From assembly GCF_002222055.1 (NCBI RefSeq), contig NZ_MUGS01000004.1, positions 248,001-312,000 on the forward strand: 64,000 nucleotides of DNA. Reading direction: 5' to 3'. The notes below the pieces were generated by a model that saw nothing but the letters and a program-made list of their open reading frames with translations, was not told the origin of the DNA and searched no databases. Source of the stretch: Flavobacterium araucananum (lineage in GTDB: Bacteria > Bacteroidota > Bacteroidia > Flavobacteriales > Flavobacteriaceae). This document shows positions 44,091 to 52,241 of this stretch, piece by piece (within the stretch, counting starts at the first letter, position 1; each line of letters begins with the position of its first letter). A program made the translations under genes and the position numbers.

Positions 44091-44552
44091 ATGAAGAAAA
44101 TCATATTATTACTAGGCGGAATTATTCTGTTTTTTATTTTTCGATTTTTCATTATTAAAGTAAATAATTACTCTAATATAAATGAATGTAATACTTCTGA
44201 ATATGTTGCTGACCGAGACAGAATATGGATAAAATTAGATTCACACTTCAATAATATGAACCTAAAAGACATTAAAGTAAAAATTTCAAATAATAAAGAA
44301 TCTATCTATAATACTGATTCCATAAACAAGCTAAATTTTTATGTTGATTCCAAAATTCTACTAAAAGACACTTTAACTATCTCACTAAAAGATAAAATCT
44401 ATAAAATTTATGATTTTAAAAATGGTAGCCGGTTAGCAAAATCAGGACAAGACAGAGGTAATTTTCATTGTGGTATTTTAAAAGCTAAAATAAATGGTAA
44501 AAGTTGTGATTTCTATGGATATAACGAAATTTATTTAGATGTTGAAAATTAG
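44091..44552 (+). CDS. Putative membrane-anchored immunity protein 6
   Basis: 153 aa from ATG 44091. The N-terminal KKIILLLGGIILFFIFRFF is one membrane helix, followed by a soluble domain with CNTSEYVADRDRIWIKLDS, LLKDTLTISLKDKIYKIYDF and RGNFHCG shared with proteins 3 and 4. It has no lipobox. It is the last immunity gene of the array; beyond it lies a degraded adhesin fragment. No known domain is recognised. Confidence 0.65.
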   Translation: MKKIILLLGGIILFFIFRFFIIKVNNYSNINECNTSEYVADRDRIWIKLDSHFNNMNLKDIKVKISNNKESIYNTDSINKLNFYVDSKILLKDTLTISLKDKIYKIYDFKNGSRLAKSGQDRGNFHCGILKAKINGKSCDFYGYNEIYLDVEN

Positions 44553-44613
44553 TAGCACATTCCACGCCATAGTTTCAAATATAAATAAATCAGAATAATT
44601 AAATAAAACTTGA

Positions 44614-45272
44614 TATCGTAAAAATGAAGCTATTGCCAATCCCAACTGGTCTAAAGATAACGGAGCAAATTATTCATCCGGTACTATAAATGTTACTACA
44701 GAATCTGCTTGTGAGAGTTATACCTGGCCCGTAAATAATACTACTTATACAAGATCAGGAAAATTTACGGTTGTACTACCCAAGAATTGGATTTGACCGT
44801 AAACGATCCAATTGATCCAATAGTCGAATATAGCGGTGGGGTGCTGACCTCAAAAGTATCCAATGCAACATACCAATGGATAAATTGCAGCAATGGCAAT
44901 TCGCCAATTTCAGGAGCAACAAACCAAACTTTTACGCCTGCAACAACCGGAACTTACAGTGTTGTTGTTGCTTTAGGAAGTTGTTCTGCAACCTCAAATT
45001 GTATCGCGGTTACCACTTTAGGAACAGCCAATTTTGATCCGGTTTCAGCATTAAAAGTATATCCAAATCCTTCTCACGGCATCTTTAATATTCAAATAGA
45101 GAACAGCTCAAAACTAGAGGTTTATGATAATCTTGAAAAAGAATTGAAAAGCGAAAATCTTACTGAAGGAATTTCAAAAATAGATTTAAGCAGATTCCCA
45201 AGCGGATTGTATTTTCTAAAAGTAACAAATGAAAACAATCAGGTTAAAACAGTTAAAGTCGTTAAGAAATAA
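44614..45272 (+). pseudogene. Frameshifted fragment of a T9SS-exported adhesin
   Basis: The frame from 44614 (no start codon) reads ESACESYTWPVNNTTYTRSG, a repeat typical of giant Flavobacterium surface proteins, until a shift near 44775. The reading then continues in another frame with CTTQELDLTVNDP, an Ig-like stretch, and a type IX sorting tail (VYPNPSHGIFNIQIE, FPSGLYFLKVTNENN, basic end). The start at 44787 would give 161 aa without a signal peptide. This is a 3' remnant of a large cell-surface protein, probably not functional. Confidence 0.8.
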
Positions 45273-45394
45273 CTTAAAACCTTGGAGGTAATGTCTCAAA
45301 AAATTTCTTTAGCACATAGTACGTATGTCTAACAAGAATACAAAAACAAATACATTTTTTTCATAAAAATAGTTAGATGTATTTTATAAGAAGT

Positions 45395-45430
45395 AAAAGC
45401 CAGTGAAAAATGATTTCACTGGCTTTTTTT
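45395..45430. terminator. Terminator (possibly bidirectional) between the adhesin remnant and the M13 gene
   Basis: AAAAGCCAGTGAAA and TTTCACTGGCTTTT form a 14-bp stem with a 5-nt loop and a T run on the right; the A run on the left would serve the other strand. It lies between convergent genes. The rest of 45273-45496 contains only a weak, degraded CATAG-type repeat near 45320. Confidence 0.85.
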
Positions 45431-45496
45431 ATTGCTTTATATCATTAGTGTTACAAATTATCTGGAGGAGTATTTTCTTGTACATTTAGAGAAAAA

Positions 45497-47617
45497 TCAC
45501 CAAATACGAACTCTTTTTTCCGGCACCAGATACAGCACATCTTCTTTATTGATATCGAATGCTTTGTACCAGGCATCAATATTTCTAACCACACCGTTTA
45601 CACGATATTCTGCCGGAGCATGATAATCTCTGGATATCGTTATGCGATAGGCTTCCGGGGTATAAAGGCTTCGATTAACCTGAGCAAAAGACAAAAAATA
45701 ACGCTGGTCAGGAGTATAACCATTCAAAGTTACAGGTTTGTCCCTCTGGTCCTTACAATACAATTGATATGCTTCGTAAGCAACTGAAACTCCGGTCAGG
45801 TCACCAATATTCTCGCCCAGAGTTTGTTTTCCGTTTATAGGAACACCGTCGGCTGTCGAGAAGGCATCATATTGTTCCGTAAGCAATTTGGTTTTTTCTT
45901 CGAATGATTTTCGGGTTTGAGGAGTCCACCAGTCCCGCAACAAACCATTACCATCAAACCTTGATCCTTCATCATCAAAGCAATGTCCCAATTCATGACC
46001 TATAATAGCGCCAATAGCACCAAAGTTTACAGCAGGATCAACAGAAGGATCAAAAAAGGGAGGTTGTAATATTCCGGCAGGAAATTCGATTGAGTTATAG
46101 AGCTTGCTGCTGGTTGCATCGACAATTTGCGGAACCTGATACCAATCTTTGGTCGTATATGTTTTTTGAAGCAGTGACCGCTCATACTCCCAATTTGCTT
46201 TTGCAATAATATGCTCATTACCAACAGGATTTTTAACATCAAACTCAATAAACGAATAATCCCGCCAAACATCAGGATATCCAATCCTGACCGTAACAGC
46301 ATCCAGTTTTGCTTTTGCTTCTTTCCTGCTGCTGTCATCCAGCCAATCCAGTTTTTCCAGTCTAATTGCAAAAGCCTTACGAATATAAGTCACCAGATCG
46401 TTGATACTTTTGCGGTATCCGGCAGGAAAATACTGTTCGACATACAATTTCCCAACCACTTGTGCCAGACGGTTGTTAACGTACAAAATTGCTTTTTGCT
46501 CTCTGGAAACATCACTTGCAATTCCGTTTAAAGTAGTAGAGTAAAATTCAAACTGATTCTTGCGAAACTCCGCAGGCAAAAGCGCAGCGTGATTTACGAT
46601 CCAATGAAAAGCAAGATAAGAAGACCAAACTTCGATGGCGGTATTGGCAAACAAAGCAGCTTTTGCTTTTATAGCAGAATTTGCCTGTAAGATCACCTGA
46701 TCTACAGTATCTACCTGTCTGGTTGCCAAAAATACTTTCCACGGAAATCCCGGTGCATAACTATTAAGTTCTGATGTACGAAGCAAAGCCGAGTTAATTT
46801 TGCTGTCCCGCATTTGGGCAGGTGTCCATTGTACAGCTGCCAATTTGGTTTCGATTTCGAGGATATCGTTCGCACGTTTTTCAGGATTTGAAATTCCGGC
46901 AAGCTTAAAGGTTTTTATGATATATTCTAAATAAGCTTTGCGATAACCCGGATAAGCACCATCTTGTTTTTGATAATAGTCCGGAGCAGGTAAACCAATG
47001 CCACTTTCGCTAAGCAGGACCAGAAATCTACTCCTGTTAGTAATATCCGGTCCGGTATGAATGGATACAATGGAGAAAGATTTTGGATTCGCCATCCATT
47101 TTGCAACATCATCATAATTGTTCAGGGCAAGTATTTGTTTTAGATCCTGCCCGATAGGTTTAAGCCCTAGTTTTTCGATGTTGTCTGTATCAAGATAGCT
47201 TAAGTAGAGTGTACCTACTTGTTGCAACGCTGCTTGAGAACTGCCTTTAAGAGTTGCTCCCTGATGAATGATACCAGCAATTCGTTTGTTTATTTTGGCG
47301 CTGGCTTCGCTATAGTTGCTAAATCCTGAAGAGCCTGCCGGAATTGTTTTCGACTCTAACCAGCCTTCATTTACATACTTGTAAAAATCATTGCCGGGTA
47401 AAATGGTCTTACTGATAAACGCTGTTTCGACCCCCGAATTTTCGACATTGGTTTTGTTTTTATCACTGTTTTCAGATTGTGCTTTACTATAATAAGGATG
47501 CAAACACAATGCAACAATTGCTATAAAATGTACTATTGGGCAGTTTAGTGCTAATACTCGACTTTTTTGAGATGGCAAAGCGATTGGCAATCTTGAAGAT
47601 TTTATTTTATAATTCAT
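45497..47617 (-). CDS. M13-family metallopeptidase (neprilysin/PepO-like)
   Basis: 706 aa. The zinc motif is IGHELGHCFDDEG (His541, Glu542, His545) and the third ligand is the Glu in GENIGDLTG. The N-terminal domain (PGNDFYKYVNEGWLE) and C-terminal QVNRSLYTPEAYRI followed by DIDKED-like residues and a final RIW fit the family; the usual C-terminal Trp is present. A hydrophobic stretch near 28-46 ending YYSKAQS is a signal peptide with an unusually long n-region; a later start could be used. It would degrade peptides in the periplasm. It appears to be a single-gene unit. Confidence 0.92.
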   Translation of the reverse strand: MNYKIKSSRLPIALPSQKSRVLALNCPIVHFIAIVALCLHPYYSKAQSENSDKNKTNVENSGVETAFISKTILPGNDFYKYVNEGWLESKTIPAGSSGFSNYSEASAKINKRIAGIIHQGATLKGSSQAALQQVGTLYLSYLDTDNIEKLGLKPIGQDLKQILALNNYDDVAKWMANPKSFSIVSIHTGPDITNRSRFLVLLSESGIGLPAPDYYQKQDGAYPGYRKAYLEYIIKTFKLAGISNPEKRANDILEIETKLAAVQWTPAQMRDSKINSALLRTSELNSYAPGFPWKVFLATRQVDTVDQVILQANSAIKAKAALFANTAIEVWSSYLAFHWIVNHAALLPAEFRKNQFEFYSTTLNGIASDVSREQKAILYVNNRLAQVVGKLYVEQYFPAGYRKSINDLVTYIRKAFAIRLEKLDWLDDSSRKEAKAKLDAVTVRIGYPDVWRDYSFIEFDVKNPVGNEHIIAKANWEYERSLLQKTYTTKDWYQVPQIVDATSSKLYNSIEFPAGILQPPFFDPSVDPAVNFGAIGAIIGHELGHCFDDEGSRFDGNGLLRDWWTPQTRKSFEEKTKLLTEQYDAFSTADGVPINGKQTLGENIGDLTGVSVAYEAYQLYCKDQRDKPVTLNGYTPDQRYFLSFAQVNRSLYTPEAYRITISRDYHAPAEYRVNGVVRNIDAWYKAFDINKEDVLYLVPEKRVRIW

Positions 47618-47721
47618 TTTAGATTCTTAGTAAGTGCCAAAACTAGCTCTAGAATTTGAATTATAATTGTATAAATGCGAATGTTTTTTAAGTTATGCAA
47701 TTACAATCGCTATAGTAACGG

Positions 47722-47846
47722 GTTGGGTGTAATTGTGTAAAATTTTCTTTGACATAGAGGGTCATGTGTTTTTAAAATAAGTGAAACATCTTTTTTTGAG
47801 TAAACAGATTTGTGTTTCTATATTATCGAAAATAATTACACCCAAC
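47722..47846. repeat. Inverted-repeat element, degraded CATAG-family relative
   Basis: GTTGGGTGTAATT (47722-47734) and its exact reverse complement (47834-47846) bound 125 bp. The inside has TGACATAGAGGGTCATGTG, AAGTGAAACATCT and TGTGTTTCTAT, weakly matching the CATAGAAACATAG elements at 20670, 27857 and 31714. A similar GCTGGGTGCAATT lies beside copy 1 (20654). The element fills the gap between the M13 and response-regulator genes. Confidence 0.7.
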
Positions 47847-47887
47847 AAGTTATATTGGTTTAAGGAAAAGAGGTAAAATAAGTAAAA

Positions 47888-48556
47888 TTACAATAATCCT
47901 AATTTTTTAGCCTTTCCAATCAGGTCCCGGTCGCTGCCTTTTCCCATTAATAATTGTCCTTTTATATTGGCCTTTCTTTTTTCTATAGCGCTCATTGATA
48001 ACGGAATATAGTTAGGAAGATTGACCGTTTTGACCCCCTGACATATTAATGTAAGGATTTTATTGTCGTGGTTGTCCCAATTAATATTCTTTTTAAACAA
48101 ATCTCTTTGCGATTGTATAATAGTGGGGCTACGATATATTTCGTCATCCATAATTTTTTTACAGATAACCGGAAATAGCTCAAAGTTTATATCACTTTTA
48201 GCAATAAAACCTTCCGGATTTATCTCTTTAATGATTTTATCAACCGTAAGAGGCTCACTGTGCATAGTAAGCAGAATTATTTTGCAAGAAGGGTTTTTTT
48301 TTCTAAGAATTACGGCAAGATCAGCACCGGTCTCGATGTTTAATTCTTTGTAAGGTGGAAGATTGATATCTAAAAGAGCCAGATCAATCTTTAGGTTTTG
48401 TTTTAGTTGAAAATTAATTTTGTTATGAGCATCTTCACAATTATAGCTTTTTAAAAAAGTTGGTAAATTTTCTTTATAGTCGACACTAGATAATAGGTTT
48501 ATATATCCATCAACTGTCATAGGATGATCATCAACAATCAAAATATTATAGCTCAT
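47888..48556 (-). CDS. Response regulator (NarL/FixJ-like)
   Basis: 222 aa. The receiver domain shows ILIVDDHPM, LALLDINLPPY (phospho-Asp), IILLTMHSEPL and GFIAKSD. The C-terminal part (KILTLICQGVKTVNLPNYIP, SMSAIEKRKANIK) resembles a LuxR-type helix-turn-helix, so it likely binds DNA. It is divergent from the lipoprotein and histidine-kinase genes at 48902-51254 and is a plausible partner of that kinase. Confidence 0.88.
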   Translation of the reverse strand: MSYNILIVDDHPMTVDGYINLLSSVDYKENLPTFLKSYNCEDAHNKINFQLKQNLKIDLALLDINLPPYKELNIETGADLAVILRKKNPSCKIILLTMHSEPLTVDKIIKEINPEGFIAKSDINFELFPVICKKIMDDEIYRSPTIIQSQRDLFKKNINWDNHDNKILTLICQGVKTVNLPNYIPLSMSAIEKRKANIKGQLLMGKGSDRDLIGKAKKLGLL

Positions 48557-48901
48557 AAATTGTACTTTAAATTTGTATCAATATTAATTAATAATTTGAT
48601 ATGTCTGTTACGTGATCGCGTAAAATGTTATAGTTTGTTATGAATTTTAACATTAAGACAATATATAATTCAAATTTCTAGGTTTTTTACTACTTTTTTT
48701 TGAAGTTGAAGGAAAAATTTCACAATTTATTTACTTCCTTTTTTTGTAAAAATTAGCCATTTTCTTACTTAATTATTTTAATTCGATAGGGTTACTATTG
48801 TTTATTTCTTTTTAAATGTAATTTAAAGTTTACGGATATACCGTAATATGAAAACAAAATGTAGTCTTTTTTTTGTATAAATGATACTAAACCAAATTAT
48901 T
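48557..48901. other. A/T-rich divergent gap
   Basis: 345 nt between the response regulator and the small lipoprotein gene. It is very A/T-rich with several T runs. I found no TAnnTTTG element with a well-placed TTG, no gene and no clear palindrome. Promoters for both flanking genes are presumably here. Confidence 0.5.
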
Positions 48902-49132
48902 ATGAAAACAAGATTATATGTTGCTGCATGCGTTTTTCTTTCCTTTTCTATCTTCTCTTGTTCTACAGATGATATTGATCAACAGACTGAAGCTAGCGGT
49001 AATAATTTAAAAAAAGAAGTGCAAAAAAACGGCAATGAAAATATTTATGCCAGAGCAAAAGATACTATAAATGCAAGTACAAATACAACAGAAGGAGACC
49101 CAATTATTGTAAAACCACCAAGAAAGGATTAA
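48902..49132 (+). CDS. Small lipoprotein of unknown function
   Basis: 76 aa from ATG 48902 (MKTRLYVAACVFLSFSIFSC); the frame is open seven codons upstream. IFSC is a lipobox. The mature part is short, polar and probably disordered (SGNNLKKEVQKNGNENIYA, then TINASTNTTEGDPII, ending KPPRKD). It sits just upstream of the TPR histidine kinase with a terminator between, and it might be a signal or accessory for that kinase. A secreted peptide precursor is less likely because of the lipid anchor. Confidence 0.7.
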   Translation: MKTRLYVAACVFLSFSIFSCSTDDIDQQTEASGNNLKKEVQKNGNENIYARAKDTINASTNTTEGDPIIVKPPRKD

Positions 49133-49154
49133 GTTAGTTATTATTATTTTTCAC

Positions 49155-49196
49155 AAAAAGACTATTTCATTTATTCTTAAATTTTATAGTCTTTTT
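49155..49196 (+). terminator. Terminator after the small lipoprotein gene
   Basis: AAAAAGACTAT (49155-49165) and ATAGTCTTTTT (49186-49196) form an 11-bp stem with a 20-nt loop and run into T residues. It would stop most transcription before the kinase gene. Confidence 0.65.
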
Positions 49197-49208
49197 ATTT
49201 CAAAACGC

Positions 49209-49216
49209 TATATTTG
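49209..49216 (+). promoter_or_regulatory. Possible -7 promoter element for the histidine kinase
   Basis: TATATTTG matches the TAnnTTTG consensus and lies 25 nt before the TTG start at 49242. No TTG is seen at the right distance upstream, so support is weak. Confidence 0.35.
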
Positions 49217-49241
49217 AAATTGTAAAATAATACTTAAACTT

Positions 49242-51254
49242 TTGACGACACCTTTTAAAATAATTTGCTTACTTCTTGTATTGTTATTTTTTTCATGCAA
49301 GAAAACAGAACTTGCCAGTTCTAAAATTAAATCAACTATTTCGTTTGATGATAAACACTTAGTTGGTAAAAAAAAGGAAAAGTATTTAGATTCTATTTTT
49401 GATTTGTTAAAGACTCAAAAAAATGATTCGGTCATTAGAAATTTATATTTTAAACTATCTACGGAGTATTATTATAATAATAATCTGAAAAAAACTTTAA
49501 GGGCTAGTTTAGAAGCATACAGGTTATCAAAAGAGGTTGATGACAAGGAAGGAATTGCAAAGGCACTTTATTATATTGGAGACAGTTATGGAAATGTAAA
49601 AAAGGATAGTGCCTATTTTTATTATTTGCAGGCAGAAAAAGTATATTACAAGTTGTCTGATTTTGACAATACAGCAAGGATGTTATTTTATAAAGCCTGC
49701 GTTTTATTTTATGACGGAAATTATATAGAATGCGAAGTCGAAATTTCTAAAGCTTTACAGTTTTTAAAAGAGTCCAAAGATCAACGGCTCCTTTATTCCT
49801 GCAATGGATTAATGGGTAATTGCCTGGAGAAGTTGCTTAATTATGATAAGGCATTGTGGTACCACCAGATGGCTTTGAATAATTTAGAAAAAATGAAATT
49901 TAATACTATTGATAAAGACGAAATAAGTAATTACAACGTTGCGTCTACGATCAATATCTGTAATCTTTATGATTTGAAGGGAGAATATTCAAAATCTATC
50001 ATAAAGTTGCAGGCTTTGCTTACTAAAGATCTGGAAAAAAAATGGCCCAGATTATATGCTAATGTTCTTAGTAATCTGGCTTATTCTAAGATGAAAAGTG
50101 GGCAATATCATACTGTTTATGCGATGTTTTCGAAATCATTGGAGATTTTGAAAAAATATGGCGATGAGTCGGATATTTTATATAAAAAGATTCATATTGG
50201 GGAGTATTTTTTAACGCAAAAAGATACCTTAAGGGCTATTGAAATCCTTAAGGAAGCAAACCAATTGGCGAGTAGGATCCAGAACAGTAATGAAGTTTTG
50301 ACAACATTAAAACTACTTTCTAATCTGGATAAAAAAAACAGCTTGTGTTATGCAAATGAATACATTACGTTGAGTGACAGTATTAACATTGTTCAAAAAA
50401 ATGCGCATCAAAAATATGCAAGAATTGAGTATGAAACCTCAAGAATAGAGGACGAGAATAAAATTTTGACTAAAAAAAACTTTTATATTTTGATTACTTC
50501 ATTTGGATTAATTCTATTATTGGTTATCGTTTTTGTTTTAAGATATTTTAAATATAAAAACAAAGAACTCCGGTTTTTAAAGATACAGCAAAAAGCTAAT
50601 GAAGAAATATATGTATTACTCACGGAACAAAATGAGAAAATAAATGCTGCCAAAGACTATGAAAAAGCTAAAATAGCCCGAGAACTTCATGACGGTGTTA
50701 TGAATAGAATTTATGGTGTCAGGATGAATTTAGGTTTTTTTAACTCGAAGATTGAACAGGATATAATCGAAAAACGAAAAGAATATATTTCTGAGTTGCA
50801 AAATATCGAAAATGAAATTAGAACTATATCGCATGACTTAAGCCGAACTTCTTTTTTGGATGGGAATGATTTTAATATCTTACTGTCGAGCTTAATCGAA
50901 AATCAAAAAGATATTAGTCAAACCAATTTCAGGTACATAACAGATTCAAATTTTGACTGGGGAGATGTCCAGAATATTTATAAAATAAACTTATACCGCA
51001 TCGTTCAGGAAGCTATTTTGAATGTTAATAAATATGCCCATGCAAAAAATTGTGAGATAAGCATCCAGAAATACAATAATAAATTCCTGACAATGTCTGT
51101 CGTAGATGATGGACAGGGCTTTGATACTAAAAGCAAAAAAAATGGTATAGGATTAACCAATATCAAAGAGAGAACAGAGTCACTGGAAGGCGAATTTTAT
51201 TTGGAATCAAAAATAGGAATAGGAACAAGAATTGAGATTACACTTCATTTTTAA
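49242..51254 (+). CDS. TPR-containing sensor histidine kinase (lipoprotein-type N-terminus)
   Basis: 670 aa with a TTG start at 49242, chosen because it gives a complete lipoprotein signal (FKIICLLLVLLFFSC, lipobox FFSC). Residues about 75-370 form TPR-like helix pairs (SLEAYRLSKEVDDKEGIAKA, YDKALWYHQMALNNLEK), expected in the periplasm. One membrane helix (FYILITSFGLILLLVIVFVL) is near 408-428. HisKA_3 has His483 in ARELHDGVMNRI; the ATPase domain has LNVNKYAHAKNCEI, DDGQGFD and GIGLTNIKERTESLEG. This is the NarL-partner type of kinase. It probably signals to the regulator at 47888 and may control the adjacent NRPS operon. Confidence 0.9.
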   Translation: MTTPFKIICLLLVLLFFSCKKTELASSKIKSTISFDDKHLVGKKKEKYLDSIFDLLKTQKNDSVIRNLYFKLSTEYYYNNNLKKTLRASLEAYRLSKEVDDKEGIAKALYYIGDSYGNVKKDSAYFYYLQAEKVYYKLSDFDNTARMLFYKACVLFYDGNYIECEVEISKALQFLKESKDQRLLYSCNGLMGNCLEKLLNYDKALWYHQMALNNLEKMKFNTIDKDEISNYNVASTINICNLYDLKGEYSKSIIKLQALLTKDLEKKWPRLYANVLSNLAYSKMKSGQYHTVYAMFSKSLEILKKYGDESDILYKKIHIGEYFLTQKDTLRAIEILKEANQLASRIQNSNEVLTTLKLLSNLDKKNSLCYANEYITLSDSINIVQKNAHQKYARIEYETSRIEDENKILTKKNFYILITSFGLILLLVIVFVLRYFKYKNKELRFLKIQQKANEEIYVLLTEQNEKINAAKDYEKAKIARELHDGVMNRIYGVRMNLGFFNSKIEQDIIEKRKEYISELQNIENEIRTISHDLSRTSFLDGNDFNILLSSLIENQKDISQTNFRYITDSNFDWGDVQNIYKINLYRIVQEAILNVNKYAHAKNCEISIQKYNNKFLTMSVVDDGQGFDTKSKKNGIGLTNIKERTESLEGEFYLESKIGIGTRIEITLHF

Positions 51255-51466
51255 ATCCATACTTCACATAATTTTTAAAATTATCTCTTTTAGTATTTCT
51301 TACTTTTAGAGCAATATACTACGACCTTAAATTACTGATTTTAAATAATATTATCTTCAAATAAATACAATTCCGTAATTTTTATATCCAAAGCCCGTAA
51401 TTTTTAGATAAATGTTACAGCTATTTTCGTGAAAGAAAAATCGACAATTATTTTTACGAATTAACA

Positions 51467-52189
51467 ATGTATTTAGAAAAACATACACAATTATTTTTAT
51501 TGCATTTTGCGGGAGGAAATATCTACTCTTTCAATTTTCTTAAAAGGTTTATTAATCCTGCTTTGGAGTTTATTTCTTTAGAGCTTCCGGGAAGAGGTAT
51601 GAGGCATCAGGAAAAACTTTTAAGGGATAAAAATGATACTGTAAACGATCTTGTTACTCAAATTAAGAAGTTACGAAACGGTAACCCCTATATCATTTTT
51701 GGTCATAGTATGGGGGCAACACTAGGTTTGTCTGTTGTCAACGAAATGGAGAAAGCAGGCGATTTGCCTAATGCCTTAATCGTCTCCGGCAATGCAGGTC
51801 CGGGATTACCAAAAGAAGATAAACCCAAAAGGTATTCATTAGAAGATGCTGAGTTCAAGGAAGCACTTAAAAAATTAGGAGGAGTACCACACGAACTTCT
51901 CGAAAATGATGAATTGTATAATTTTTTTAGCCCAATCATGCGAGCTGATTTTGAAGCGCTTGAAAAAGATGACTTTTTAGAACGCGATATAAAACTAAAA
52001 ACGCCAATATATGCCGTAATGGGATCTGAAGAAAAAACGTGTGACAAAATCGAAAACTGGGAAAATTTTACCACCGGAAATTTTCAGCATAAAGTACTAC
52101 CCGGAAATCATTTTTATATCTACGACCATCCAACAGAACTTGCCGGTATCATTGCAAACTTTTCTCCTAGTTCAGTTATTAAAGAATAA
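51467..52189 (+). CDS. Type II thioesterase
   Basis: 240 aa. An alpha/beta hydrolase with LLHFAGGNIYSFNFLKRF at the start, ELPGRGMRHQE, catalytic Ser81 in FGHSMGATLGL and His215 in LPGNHFYIYDHP. This is the GrsT/TEII group that clears mis-primed or stalled carrier domains of NRPS/PKS. It is the first gene of the plus-strand NRPS operon, 52 nt before the exporter gene. Since the NRPS has no TE domain, it might also release the product. Confidence 0.92.
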   Translation: MYLEKHTQLFLLHFAGGNIYSFNFLKRFINPALEFISLELPGRGMRHQEKLLRDKNDTVNDLVTQIKKLRNGNPYIIFGHSMGATLGLSVVNEMEKAGDLPNALIVSGNAGPGLPKEDKPKRYSLEDAEFKEALKKLGGVPHELLENDELYNFFSPIMRADFEALEKDDFLERDIKLKTPIYAVMGSEEKTCDKIENWENFTTGNFQHKVLPGNHFYIYDHPTELAGIIANFSPSSVIKE

Positions 52190-52241
52190 AAAATAAATGT
52201 TTTAAATAAAACTTATATAAACACCAAAATCCCACTAAAGT

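Noticed and set aside
44043..44552. 169-aa protein starting at 44043
   Set aside because: The first 16 codons are a copied toxin tail in frame with the immunity gene; the ATG at 44091 gives a clean membrane-anchored protein.
48902..49132. Lanthipeptide-type precursor for the LanC-like protein
   Set aside because: It has a lipobox signal and no cysteine in the mature tail, and a terminator separates it from the next genes.
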